NCBI RefSeq assembly: GCF_900114185.1
Contig: NZ_FOSE01000004.1
Location: forward strand, 513,519-577,518
DNA from: Cellulomonas sp. KH9
GTDB taxonomy: Bacteria > Actinomycetota > Actinomycetes > Actinomycetales > Cellulomonadaceae
DNA: 64,000 nucleotides
Direction: 5' to 3'
The stretch's first letter is position 1, and each line of letters starts with the position of its first letter. The notes beneath the pieces were generated by a model, which saw nothing but the letters and a program-made list of their open reading frames with translations, did not search any database and had not been told where the DNA came from. A program made the position numbers and the translations under genes. This document shows positions 18,991 to 27,002 of the stretch, in pieces.

Positions 18991-19734
18991 GTGCCCATGA
19001 CGGACGACGACACCGCCCTGCCCGACGACCGCCCGACACCCGCCGCGACCACGGCGGGCGACGACGGAGCGGGTGGGGCGGTGCTCGTCGCCCCCGAGCG
19101 TCGCCGCCGGCTGCTGCGGGGGCTCGTCGCCCTCACAGCCTCGGTGCTGGTCGTCGACCAGCTCACCAAGGTGTGGGCGGTGGCCGCGCTGGCCCCCGGG
19201 GAGCGCACCCCGCTGCTCGGTGACCTGTTCGGGCTCCAGCTCGTGCGCAACCCGGGCGCCGCACTGTCGATCGCGACGGGCATGACCTGGGTCCTGACCC
19301 TGGTCGCGGTCGTGGTGGTCGTCGTGATCGTCCGGGTGTCGCGGCGCATCGGCTCGGCCGCGTGGGCCGTGGCCCTGGGGCTGCTGCTCGGCGGTGCGCT
19401 CGGCAACCTCGTGGACCGGATGGTGCGCGAGCCCGGACCGCTGCGCGGCCACGTCATCGACTTCCTCGCCTACGGGCGGCTGTTCATCGGGAACGTCGCG
19501 GACATCGCGATCGTCGCGGCGGCGGTGCTGGTCGTGTGGCTCACCTCCCGCGGCGTCCACGTCGACGGCAGCCGCGACGGGCACGACGGCGCCGATCCGA
19601 CGCCGCCCGGCGATCCCGGCCCGGCCGACGGGACCGACGAGCCGGCGAGCACCACGCCCGGCACCACCACGCCCGGAACCACCGCGCCCGGAACGACCGC
19701 GCCCGGCACCACCACGGGCGGGGGTGCGGCGTGA
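18991..19734 (+). CDS. lspA: Lipoprotein signal peptidase LspA (signal peptidase II)
   Basis: Membrane aspartic protease that removes signal peptides from prolipoproteins. The 247-residue protein has a core with four membrane segments from about residue 45 to 190. It carries [30 protein letters not shown] and NVADIAIV; the last two contain the catalytic Asp pair. The usual length is about 160. Here a 45-residue N-terminal extension and a 55-residue hydrophilic tail flank the core. The tail ends in pentapeptide repeats ([10 protein letters not shown]) encoded by a 15-base DNA repeat. The GTG at 18991 fits the leaderless -10 box; an in-frame ATG at 18997 is an alternative. The stop overlaps rluD (GTGA). 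Confidence 0.93.
   Translation: MPMTDDDTALPDDRPTPAATTAGDDGAGGAVLVAPERRRRLLRGLVALTASVLVVDQLTKVWAVAALAPGERTPLLGDLFGLQLVRNPGAALSIATGMTWVLTLVAVVVVVVIVRVSRRIGSAAWAVALGLLLGGALGNLVDRMVREPGPLRGHVIDFLAYGRLFIGNVADIAIVAAAVLVVWLTSRGVHVDGSRDGHDGADPTPPGDPGPADGTDEPASTTPGTTTPGTTAPGTTAPGTTTGGGAA
19651..19710 (+). repeat. Four 15-base tandem repeats inside lspA
   Basis: Four consecutive 15-mers at 19651, 19666, 19681 and 19696 follow the pattern ACC(A/G)CGCCCGG(C/A)AC(C/G). They encode Thr/Ala-Pro-Gly-Thr-Thr units. Such in-frame repeats can change copy number by slippage. Confidence 0.8.
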
Positions 19735-20666
19735 GCGGCACGCGGGCGCTGCCCGTCCCCGACGGCCTGGCCGGCGAGCGGGTCGACGCCGCGCTCGCCC
19801 GTCTCCTGGGGCTGTCGCGCACGCGCGCCGCGGAGCTCGCCGCCGAGGGTGCCGTCCGCGTCGACGGGCGCCCGGTGGGCAAGTCCGACCGGCTCGTCGC
19901 GGGCGCCTACCTCGAGGTCGACCTGGAGCCCGTGGCCACCGCCGTGCCGGCCGTGGTCGCCGAGCCCGTGCCGGGGATGCGGATCGTCCACGACGACGAC
20001 GACCTCGTGGTGGTCGACAAGCCCGTGGGCGTCGCGGCGCACCCGTCGCCCGGCTGGACGGGTCCCACCGTGGTGGGCGCGCTCGCCGCGGCGGGCTACC
20101 GCATCTCCACGTCCGGCTCGGCGGAGCGGCAGGGCATCGTCCACCGGCTCGACGCCGGCACGTCCGGCCTCATGGTCGTCGCCAAGAGCGAGCACGCGTA
20201 CACCGCGCTGAAGCGCGCGTTCAAGGAGCGCACGGTCGAGAAGGTGTACCACGCGCTCGCCCAGGGTCACCCGTCACCCACGACGGGCACGATCGACGCA
20301 CCGATCGGCCGCCACCCGTCGTCGGACTGGAAGTTCGCGGTCGTGGCGGACGGCAAGCCCTCGGTCACGCACTACGAGGTGCTGGAGATGCTGCCGGGTG
20401 CCTCGCTGGTCGAGGTGCACCTGGAGACGGGCCGGACGCACCAGATCCGCGTGCACTTCGCGGCGCTCAAGCACAGCCTCGTGGGGGACCTCACGTACGG
20501 CGCGGACCCGACGCTCGCGGCGCGTCTCGGGGTGACGCGGCAGTGGCTGCACGCCGTGCGCCTCGGGTTCGAGCACCCGGGCACGGGGGAGTGGTTCGAG
20601 GCCACGAGCGAGTACCCCGAGGACCTCGTCGCGGGCCTCGAGACGTTGCGGGGTGCGTACTCCTAG
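19731..20666 (+). CDS. rluD: RluD-type 23S rRNA pseudouridine synthase
   Basis: Converts specific uridines in 23S rRNA to pseudouridine. The 311-residue protein has an N-terminal S4 domain (residues about 13-75, with [20 protein letters not shown]). The RluA-type catalytic domain carries [10 protein letters not shown] near 139-148, where the Asp is catalytic. [11 protein letters not shown] near 234 is also a family motif. The GTG start overlaps the lspA stop. The lspA-rluD pairing is common across bacteria. The exact target uridines are inferred from the family. Confidence 0.92.
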   Translation: MSGTRALPVPDGLAGERVDAALARLLGLSRTRAAELAAEGAVRVDGRPVGKSDRLVAGAYLEVDLEPVATAVPAVVAEPVPGMRIVHDDDDLVVVDKPVGVAAHPSPGWTGPTVVGALAAAGYRISTSGSAERQGIVHRLDAGTSGLMVVAKSEHAYTALKRAFKERTVEKVYHALAQGHPSPTTGTIDAPIGRHPSSDWKFAVVADGKPSVTHYEVLEMLPGASLVEVHLETGRTHQIRVHFAALKHSLVGDLTYGADPTLAARLGVTRQWLHAVRLGFEHPGTGEWFEATSEYPEDLVAGLETLRGAYS

Positions 20667-20705
20667 ACCCGGCGGGGCACGGCCGGGACCGTCGGTGGGG
20701 CGACG

Positions 20706-20711
20706 TAGGAT
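20706..20711 (+). promoter_or_regulatory. Predicted -10 box, leaderless promoter of dnaE
   Basis: TAGGAT ends 7 bases before the ATG at 20719. There is no ribosome site between them. Confidence 0.55.
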
Positions 20712-20718
20712 CGCCAGC

Positions 20719-23700
20719 ATGAGTGCTGGAGGATCCCCGGACCCGTCCTTCGTCCACCTCCACGCGCACAGCGAGTACTCGATGCTCGACGGTGCGGCAC
20801 GCGTCGGCGAGATGCTGGACGAGGCGAAGCGGCTGGGCCAGACGGCGATGGCCATCACGGACCACGGCTACCTGTTCGGCGCCTTCGAGTTCTGGCAGAA
20901 GGCGACCGACCGCGGCATCAAGCCGATCATCGGGGTCGAGGCCTACGTCACGCCGGGCACCAGCCGGTTCGACCAGAACCGGGTGCGCTGGGGCGAGGCG
21001 CACCAGGCGGCGGACGACGTGTCCGCCCGCGGCGCGTACACGCACCTGACGCTGCTGAGCCGGACCACGGACGGCATGCACAACCTGTTCCGGATGGGTT
21101 CGCTGGCCTCGCTCGAGGGCCAGATGGGCAAGTGGCCCCGCATGGACCGCGAGCTGCTGTCGCGCTACTCCGACGGTCTGATCGCGACGAGCGGCTGCCC
21201 GTCGGGCGAGATCCAGACGCGGCTGCGGCTGGGGCACTACGACGAGGCGCTGCGGGCCGCGGGCGAGCTGCAGGACATCTTCGGCAAGGACTACTTCTAC
21301 GTCGAGGTCATGGACCACGGCCTGGAGATCGAGCGCCGGGTCATCAAGGACCTGCTGCGCATCGCCGAGGGGATCGGCGCCCCGCTCGTCGCCACGAACG
21401 ACCTGCACTACACGCGCGAGGAGGACGCCCACGCGCACGAGGTGCTGCTCGCGGTGCAGTCCGGGTCGACGTTGGACGAGCCGACGAGCGACCAGGGTGG
21501 CTCGCGGTTCGCGTTCAGCGGCAGCGGCTACTACGTGAAGTCGGCCGCCGAGATGCGCCGTACCTGGGCGGAGCTGCCCGAGGCGTGCGACAACACGCTG
21601 CTCATCGCCGAGCAGTGCGAGGTGAAGTTCAACACCGGCGCCAACTACATGCCCAGGTTCCCGGTCCCCGCGGGCGAGAACGAGGACTCCTGGTTCGTCA
21701 AGGAGGTCGAGAACGGCCTGCTGCGGCGGTACCACGGCTCGGTCCCGGACGCGGTCCGCAAGCAGGCGGACTACGAGACCGGCGTCATCACGCAGCTCGG
21801 GTTCTCGGGGTACTTCCTCGTCGTCGCGGACTTCATCAACTGGGCCAAGGCGCAGGGCATCCGCGTCGGCCCGGGGCGTGGTTCCGCGGCCGGCTCGATG
21901 GCGTCGTACGCGATGGGCATCACGGAGCTCGACCCGCTCGAGCACGGGCTGATCTTCGAGCGGTTCCTCAACCCCGAGCGCGTGTCCTGGCCCGACGTCG
22001 ACGTCGACTTCGACGAGCGCCGGCGCGGCGAGGTCATCCGGTACGTCACGGAGAAGTACGGCGACGACCGGGTCTGCCAGATCGTCACCTACGGCACGAT
22101 CAAGGCCAAGCAGGCGCTCAAGGACGCGTCGCGCGTGCTGGGCTTCCCGTTCGCGATGGGGGACAAGCTCACCAAGGCGATGCCGCCGGCGGTCATGGGC
22201 AAGGACATCCCCCTGTCGGGGATGTACGACCCCGAGCACCCGCGGTACGCGGAGGCCGACGAGTTCCGGCAGGTCGTGGCCGCCGACCCCGAGGCGCAGC
22301 GCGTGCTGGAGACGGCGCGCGGCCTGGAGAACCTCAAGCGGCAGTGGGGCGTCCACGCCGCCGGCGTCATCATGTCGAGCGAGCCGCTGCTCGACATCAT
22401 CCCGATCATGAAGCGCCCCCAGGACGGCGCGATCATCACGCAGTTCGACCAGCCGGCGTCCGAGGCCCTCGGCCTCATCAAGATGGACTTCCTCGGCCTG
22501 CGCAACCTGACGATCCTCGACGACGCGCTCGAGAACATCGTCATGAACGGCAAGCCGCCGATCGAGATCGAGACGGTCCCGCTCGACGACCCGCCGACGT
22601 ACGAGCTGCTGGGCCGCGGTGACACGCTCGGGGTGTTCCAGCTCGACGGCGGGCCGATGCGCTCCCTGCTGCGCCAGATGCGCCCGGACAACTTCGAGGA
22701 CATCTCGGCCGTCATCGCGCTGTACCGCCCGGGCCCGATGGGCATGAACTCGCACGTCAACTACGCGCTGCGCAAGAACGGCCTGCAGGAGGTCGAGCCG
22801 ATCCACCCCGAGCTCGTCGAGCCGCTCGAGGACGTGGTGGGCATCACCCACGGGCTGATCGTCTACCAGGAGCAGGTGCAGAAGGCCGCGCAGGTGCTGG
22901 CCGGGTACTCGCTCGGACAGGCCGACCTGCTGCGTCGCGCGATGGGCAAGAAGAAGAAGGAGGTCCTCGACAAGGAGTTCATCCCCTTCCAGGCCGGCAT
23001 GCGCGAGCGCGGCTACTCCGACGCCGCGATCCAGGCCGTGTGGGACGTCCTCGTGCCGTTCGCCGGCTACGCCTTCAACAAGGCGCACTCCGCGGCGTAC
23101 GGCGTCGTGTCGTACTGGACCGCCTACCTCAAGGCGAACTTCCCGACCGAGTACATGGCGGCGCTGCTGACCAGCGTGCGCGACGACAAGGACAAGTCGG
23201 CGCTGTACCTGGGCGAGTGCCGGCACATGGGCATCACCGTGCTGCCGCCGGACGTCAACTCCTCGTCGGCGAACTTCACGGCCGTCGGCGTCGACATCCG
23301 TTTCGGGCTCACCGCGGTGCGCAACGTCGGCGCCAACGTCGTCGACGCGATCGTGGCGGCCCGCGAGGAGAAGGGCGCGTTCACGTCCTTCACCGACTTC
23401 CTCGACAAGGTGCCGGCCGTCGTCTGCAACAAGCGGACCATCGAGTCGCTCATCAAGGCCGGGGCGTTCGACTCCCTGGGCCACCCGCGCCGTGCGCTCC
23501 TGCTGGTCCACGAGCAGGCGGTCGACGCGGTCATCGACGTCAAGCGCAAGGAGGCGACGGGCCAGTTCGACCTGTTCGCCGACCTGGGCGGCGACGACGA
23601 GACCGGCACGGGCATCGCCGTGACGATCCCCGACCTGCCGGACTGGGACAAGAAGCAGCGGCTCGCGTTCGAGCGCGAGATGCTCGGCCTGTACGTCTCG

Positions 23701-24282
23701 GACCACCCGCTGTCGGGGCTCGAGCACGTGCTGTCCGCGCAGGCGGACGTGTCGATCGCGACGCTCAACGCCGACGAGGCACGCCCGGACGGCTCGACGG
23801 TCGTGGTGGCGGGCCTGGTCACCAGCCTGCAGCGCAAGATGTCGAAGCAGGGCAACCCGTGGGCCGCGGTGACGCTCGAGGACATGGAGGGCTCCGTCGA
23901 GATCATGTTCTTCGGCGAGACGTACCTCGCCTACTCGACGGTGCTGGCCGAGGACGCGGTGCTCGTGGTGCGCGGCCGCGTGCGCCGACGGGACGACCAG
24001 ATGCAGCTGCAGGCGATGGAGGTCTCCATCCCGGACACGTCGCAGGCCGCGGACTCCCCGGTCGTCGTGTCGCTCACGGAGGGCCGCTGCACGCCGCCGG
24101 TCGTCGAGCGGCTGCGCGAGGTGCTGTCCACGCACCCGGGCGTCACCGAGGTGCACCTGCGGCTCACCAGCCCCGGTCGCGCCGTGGTGATGCGGCTGGA
24201 CGACGGGCTGCGCGTCGAGCGGTCACCGTCGCTGTTCGGGGACCTCAAGGCGCTGCTCGGTCCGAGCTGCCTGGCGTCCTGA
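20719..24282 (+). CDS. dnaE: DNA polymerase III alpha subunit DnaE1
   Basis: Replicative polymerase catalytic subunit, 1187 residues. It has an N-terminal PHP domain (FVHLHAHSEYSMLDGA at about 11-26) and a polymerase core with the catalytic acidic motif WPDVDVDFDERR near 422-433. The finger and thumb regions follow, including FAGYAFNKAHSAAYG near 780. Near the C-terminus is an OB-fold (VVVAGLVTSLQRKMSKQGNP), then a tail domain. Length and domain order match replicative DnaE1 rather than the error-prone DnaE2. The ATG at 20719 is set by the -10 box at 20706. An upstream in-frame start (20653) would lie inside rluD. Confidence 0.98.
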   Translation: MSAGGSPDPSFVHLHAHSEYSMLDGAARVGEMLDEAKRLGQTAMAITDHGYLFGAFEFWQKATDRGIKPIIGVEAYVTPGTSRFDQNRVRWGEAHQAADDVSARGAYTHLTLLSRTTDGMHNLFRMGSLASLEGQMGKWPRMDRELLSRYSDGLIATSGCPSGEIQTRLRLGHYDEALRAAGELQDIFGKDYFYVEVMDHGLEIERRVIKDLLRIAEGIGAPLVATNDLHYTREEDAHAHEVLLAVQSGSTLDEPTSDQGGSRFAFSGSGYYVKSAAEMRRTWAELPEACDNTLLIAEQCEVKFNTGANYMPRFPVPAGENEDSWFVKEVENGLLRRYHGSVPDAVRKQADYETGVITQLGFSGYFLVVADFINWAKAQGIRVGPGRGSAAGSMASYAMGITELDPLEHGLIFERFLNPERVSWPDVDVDFDERRRGEVIRYVTEKYGDDRVCQIVTYGTIKAKQALKDASRVLGFPFAMGDKLTKAMPPAVMGKDIPLSGMYDPEHPRYAEADEFRQVVAADPEAQRVLETARGLENLKRQWGVHAAGVIMSSEPLLDIIPIMKRPQDGAIITQFDQPASEALGLIKMDFLGLRNLTILDDALENIVMNGKPPIEIETVPLDDPPTYELLGRGDTLGVFQLDGGPMRSLLRQMRPDNFEDISAVIALYRPGPMGMNSHVNYALRKNGLQEVEPIHPELVEPLEDVVGITHGLIVYQEQVQKAAQVLAGYSLGQADLLRRAMGKKKKEVLDKEFIPFQAGMRERGYSDAAIQAVWDVLVPFAGYAFNKAHSAAYGVVSYWTAYLKANFPTEYMAALLTSVRDDKDKSALYLGECRHMGITVLPPDVNSSSANFTAVGVDIRFGLTAVRNVGANVVDAIVAAREEKGAFTSFTDFLDKVPAVVCNKRTIESLIKAGAFDSLGHPRRALLLVHEQAVDAVIDVKRKEATGQFDLFADLGGDDETGTGIAVTIPDLPDWDKKQRLAFEREMLGLYVSDHPLSGLEHVLSAQADVSIATLNADEARPDGSTVVVAGLVTSLQRKMSKQGNPWAAVTLEDMEGSVEIMFFGETYLAYSTVLAEDAVLVVRGRVRRRDDQMQLQAMEVSIPDTSQAADSPVVVSLTEGRCTPPVVERLREVLSTHPGVTEVHLRLTSPGRAVVMRLDDGLRVERSPSLFGDLKALLGPSCLAS

Positions 24283-24349
24283 GGCGCGGCGGGCGGTCGG
24301 GACGGCGCGCCGCGCTGCCGGGGCCGACGGCGGGCAGGGCCGGTGGGGG

Positions 24350-24562
24350 CTAGTCCTCGACCGTCGCGCGCTGGACGCCGCCGGGGAGGTCCACCTCGAC
24401 GACGTCACCGGGTCGCAGCTGCCGGCCGCGGCGGGCCTCGGGCTCGCCGTTGACGGTCACCGCGCCGTCGTCGAGGAGGGCGCGGGCGTGCCCGCCGGTC
24501 TCGGCGAGGCCGACGAGCTTGAGGAACTGGCCGAGGCGGATGGGCTCGTCGTGCTGGGTCAC
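24350..24562 (-). CDS. Small S4-domain RNA-binding protein
   Basis: A 70-residue protein made almost entirely of an S4 RNA-binding fold (IRLGQFLKLVGLAETGGHAR, then DGAVTVNGEPEARRGRQL and GDVVEV). It resembles the YbcJ/YaaA group. Some relatives (RqcP/Hsp15-like) bind stalled ribosomes or rRNA, but I cannot assign that role here. It is convergent with dnaE and divergent from the arsR gene. The start is GTG. A CAGACT hexamer 6 bases upstream hints at a leaderless transcript. Confidence 0.85.
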   Translation of the reverse strand: MTQHDEPIRLGQFLKLVGLAETGGHARALLDDGAVTVNGEPEARRGRQLRPGDVVEVDLPGGVQRATVED

Positions 24563-24611
24563 GCGTCCAGTCTGCCAGCCGCGGCGGGTCGGTCACTCAT
24601 CTAACTCTTGC

Positions 24612-24621
24612 GTTATATAAC
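24612..24621. promoter_or_regulatory. Palindromic operator/promoter ahead of the ArsR gene
   Basis: GTTATATAAC is a perfect 10-base palindrome and one of the most AT-rich stretches in the window. It lies 22-31 bases before the ArsR-type start and contains a TATAAC hexamer usable as a -10 box. Autorepression by the ArsR protein is the natural inference. Confidence 0.5.
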
Positions 24622-24642
24622 CCTCGGTGAAAGCATGGGGTC

Positions 24643-25020
24643 GTGCACCCCATGGACGTCCTGGGCGATCCCGTCCGCCGCCGCCTCGTCGAGCTCGTCG
24701 GCGCGGGCGAGCGGCCCGCGGGCGAGCTCGCGGCCGCCGTGGGGGACGAGTTCGGCATCAGCCAGCCGGCGGTGTCCCGGCACCTGCGCGTCCTGCGCGA
24801 GGCGGGCCTCGTCACGTCACGGGCGCGCGGCCCGGTCCGGCTGTACACCGTCCGCCCGGAGGCGGTCGACGAGGTCGGCCGGTGGGCGTCGTCCGTGGTG
24901 CGGGCGTGGACACCGCGGCTCGACGCGCTCGGCACCGAGGTGGCCCGCGGTCGGCGTGCCAGGACACCGTCCGTCGGCAGCCCCGCCGACGGCACCGACC
25001 CCCGCGAGGAGGACGCATGA
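24643..25020 (+). CDS. ArsR family winged-helix transcriptional regulator
   Basis: The 125-residue protein has a winged helix at about residues 5-90 (DVLGDPVRRRLVELV, then ISQPAVSRHLRVLREAGLVTSR). A short variable tail follows. No cysteine-rich metal site is visible, so this is not a classic metal sensor. It belongs to the group paired with SRPBCC/AHSA1 proteins. Its stop overlaps the next gene (ATGA), and the pair is probably autoregulated through the palindrome at 24612. The start could be the GTG at 24643 or the ATG at 24652. The latter gives MDVLGDPVRR, the more usual beginning. Confidence 0.88.
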   Translation: MHPMDVLGDPVRRRLVELVGAGERPAGELAAAVGDEFGISQPAVSRHLRVLREAGLVTSRARGPVRLYTVRPEAVDEVGRWASSVVRAWTPRLDALGTEVARGRRARTPSVGSPADGTDPREEDA

Positions 25021-25535
25021 GCACCAGCACGCCCGGCTCGAGCACCGGCACGCCCCACCAGGGCACCGTGACCGTCGACGGGGACGCCTCCCGGGTCGAG
25101 CTCCGGCGGCGCTACGGCACCGACGGCGCCGACCTCTGGGACGCGATCACGTCCCCCGAGCGCGCCCGGCGGTGGCTCGGCGCCCTGTCCGGGGACCTGC
25201 GGGCGGGGGGCACCTACGAGCTGCGGATGGGGGAGGGCCGCCCCGGCGCCGACGACGTCGCCCACGGGGAGGTCCTGCGCTGCGAGCCCCCGCGGCTGCT
25301 CGAGCTGACGTGGCACTTCCCCGGTGAGCAGCAGTCGCACCTGCGGGTCGAGGTCTCCGAGGACGGCGAGCTCGTGCTGCTCCACACCCGTCTGGAGGCC
25401 GCGGCGGCGCGCGACTACGGCACGGGCTGGCAGGTGGTGCTCGACCAGCTGGAGGACGACGCCGCGCACCGGCCGGTGCGTCCGTGGGGCGACCTGTGGG
25501 CCCAGTACGCACCCGGGGACGACGCCGCGGGCTGA
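25017..25535 (+). CDS. SRPBCC (AHSA1-like) domain protein
   Basis: The 172-residue protein has a START/Bet v 1-like fold typical of the AHSA1 family. Visible features are [51 protein letters not shown] and the terminal [12 protein letters not shown] helix. Members bind hydrophobic ligands in a central cavity. The ligand here is unknown. It is translationally coupled to the ArsR regulator, so both probably respond to the same small molecule. It ends 68 bases before hisD. Confidence 0.87.
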   Translation: MSTSTPGSSTGTPHQGTVTVDGDASRVELRRRYGTDGADLWDAITSPERARRWLGALSGDLRAGGTYELRMGEGRPGADDVAHGEVLRCEPPRLLELTWHFPGEQQSHLRVEVSEDGELVLLHTRLEAAAARDYGTGWQVVLDQLEDDAAHRPVRPWGDLWAQYAPGDDAAG

Positions 25536-25590
25536 GGCGACACCGCGGCGGCGGTGCCGGACGGCCCGAACCGCTCCGCCTGGGTCGTCC

Positions 25591-25596
25591 TAGACT
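25591..25596 (+). promoter_or_regulatory. Predicted -10 box, leaderless promoter of hisD
   Basis: TAGACT ends 7 bases before the GTG at 25604. There is no ribosome site. Confidence 0.55.
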
Positions 25597-25603
25597 CGAT
25601 CCC

Positions 25604-26926
25604 GTGATCTCCCGAATCGACCTGCGCGGTCGCCGCCCCTCACGTCGTGAGCTGCTCCTCGAGCTGCCCCGGGCCGAGCTCGACGTCGAGCACGCCACCA
25701 CCACGGTGGCGCCGATCCTCGAGGCGGTGCGGACGCGGGGCGCGGCCGCCCTGCGCGAGCTCGGTGAGCGGTTCGACGGTGTGCGTCCCGTGCACGTGCG
25801 GGTCCCGGCGGAGGCGGTCACGGGTGCGGTCGGGGCGCTGGACCCGCAGGTCCGCGCCGCGCTGGAGGAGACGATCCGCCGCGTGCGCGGTGTGCACGCC
25901 GCGCAGCGTCCGCAGGACTTCACGGTCGAGGTCGCGCCGGGCGCGCAGGTGCGCCAGCGCTGGCTGCCGGTGCGTCGCGTGGGCCTGTACGTGCCCGGTG
26001 GCCTCGCGGTGTACCCGTCGTCCGTGGTGATGAACGTCGTCGCCGCGCAGGAGGCGGGCGTGACGTCGCTCGCGGTCGTGTCCCCGCCCCAGAAGGACAA
26101 CGACGGGCTGCCCGACCCCGTGGTCCTGGCCACCTGCGCGCTGCTCGGCGTGGACGAGGTCTACGCCGTCGGCGGTGCGCAGGCGGTCGCGATGCTGGCG
26201 TACGGCGCAGCGGGCAGCGAGGACGTCGACGGCGAGACGCTGTGCGAGCCCGTGGACGTCATCACGGGCCCCGGAAACGTGTACGTCGCGGCGGCCAAGC
26301 GCCTGGTGCGCGGCATCGTCGGCATCGACGCCGAGGCCGGTCCGACCGAGATCGCGATCCTCGCGGACGGCACGGCGGACCCCGTGCACGTCGCCGCGGA
26401 CCTCATCTCCCAGGCCGAGCACGACCCGTTGGCCGCCGCCGTCCTGGTCACGCCGTCGGTGGAGCTCGCGGGTGCGGTCGAGTCGAAGCTCGTCGACCTG
26501 GCGGACGCCACCGCCAACCGGGAGCGGGTCGCGGTCGCGCTGCGGGGCACGCAGTCGGCGATCGTCCTGGTGGACGACCTGGACGCGGGTCTCGACGTGG
26601 TCAACGCCTACGGCGCCGAGCACCTGGAGATCCAGACGGTGGACGCCGCCGCGTGGGCGGACCGCGTCACGAGCGCCGGCGCGATCTTCGTCGGGCCGTG
26701 GTCGCCGGTGTCCCTGGGTGACTACATGGCGGGCTCGAACCACGTGCTGCCCACCGGCGGCTGCGCGCACTTCGCCAGCGGGCTGGGTGTGCACTCGTTC
26801 CTGCGTGCCGTGCAGGTGATCGAGTACGACGCCGACGCGCTGGCCGCCGTGGCCGACCGGGTCGTGGCGCTGGCCGACGCCGAGGGCCTGCCCGCGCACG
26901 GTGAGGCCGTCCGCGCCCGGTTCTGA
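25604..26926 (+). CDS. hisD: Histidinol dehydrogenase HisD
   Basis: Catalyses the last two steps of histidine synthesis, histidinol to histidine, with NAD and a bound zinc. The 440-residue protein has [19 protein letters not shown] near 124, [16 protein letters not shown] near 222 and [10 protein letters not shown] near 245. The catalytic/zinc stretch is [12 protein letters not shown] near 269-280, and [10 protein letters not shown] follows near 379. The GTG at 25604 was chosen because of the -10 box at 25591. An upstream in-frame ATG (25484) falls within the previous gene. It is separated from hisC by a minus-strand helicase gene, so the his genes form two units. Confidence 0.97.
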   Translation: MISRIDLRGRRPSRRELLLELPRAELDVEHATTTVAPILEAVRTRGAAALRELGERFDGVRPVHVRVPAEAVTGAVGALDPQVRAALEETIRRVRGVHAAQRPQDFTVEVAPGAQVRQRWLPVRRVGLYVPGGLAVYPSSVVMNVVAAQEAGVTSLAVVSPPQKDNDGLPDPVVLATCALLGVDEVYAVGGAQAVAMLAYGAAGSEDVDGETLCEPVDVITGPGNVYVAAAKRLVRGIVGIDAEAGPTEIAILADGTADPVHVAADLISQAEHDPLAAAVLVTPSVELAGAVESKLVDLADATANRERVAVALRGTQSAIVLVDDLDAGLDVVNAYGAEHLEIQTVDAAAWADRVTSAGAIFVGPWSPVSLGDYMAGSNHVLPTGGCAHFASGLGVHSFLRAVQVIEYDADALAAVADRVVALADAEGLPAHGEAVRARF

Positions 26927-26932
26927 GCGACG

Positions 26933-26964
26933 CGGCCCGCCGTGCGCCGAGCGCGGCGGGGCCG
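26933..26964. terminator. Hairpin between hisD and the convergent RecQ gene
   Basis: CGGCCCGCCG (26933-26942) pairs with CGGCGGGGCCG (26954-26964) with one bulged G and an 11-base loop. It lies 7 bases after hisD and may serve both strands. Confidence 0.55.
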
Positions 26965-27002
26965 TGCGCGTCCGGCGGACGCTGTGCCCCGCGCGGCGGG
27001 CG

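Noticed and set aside
19651..19710. Tandem repeats as a CRISPR-like array
   Set aside because: The units are 15 bases with no spacers, lie in frame inside lspA, and encode a protein tail.
24284..24315. Hairpin after dnaE (GCGCGGC/GCCGCGC) as a terminator
   Set aside because: It has only 7 bp with an 18-base loop in very GC-rich DNA. Chance pairing is likely.
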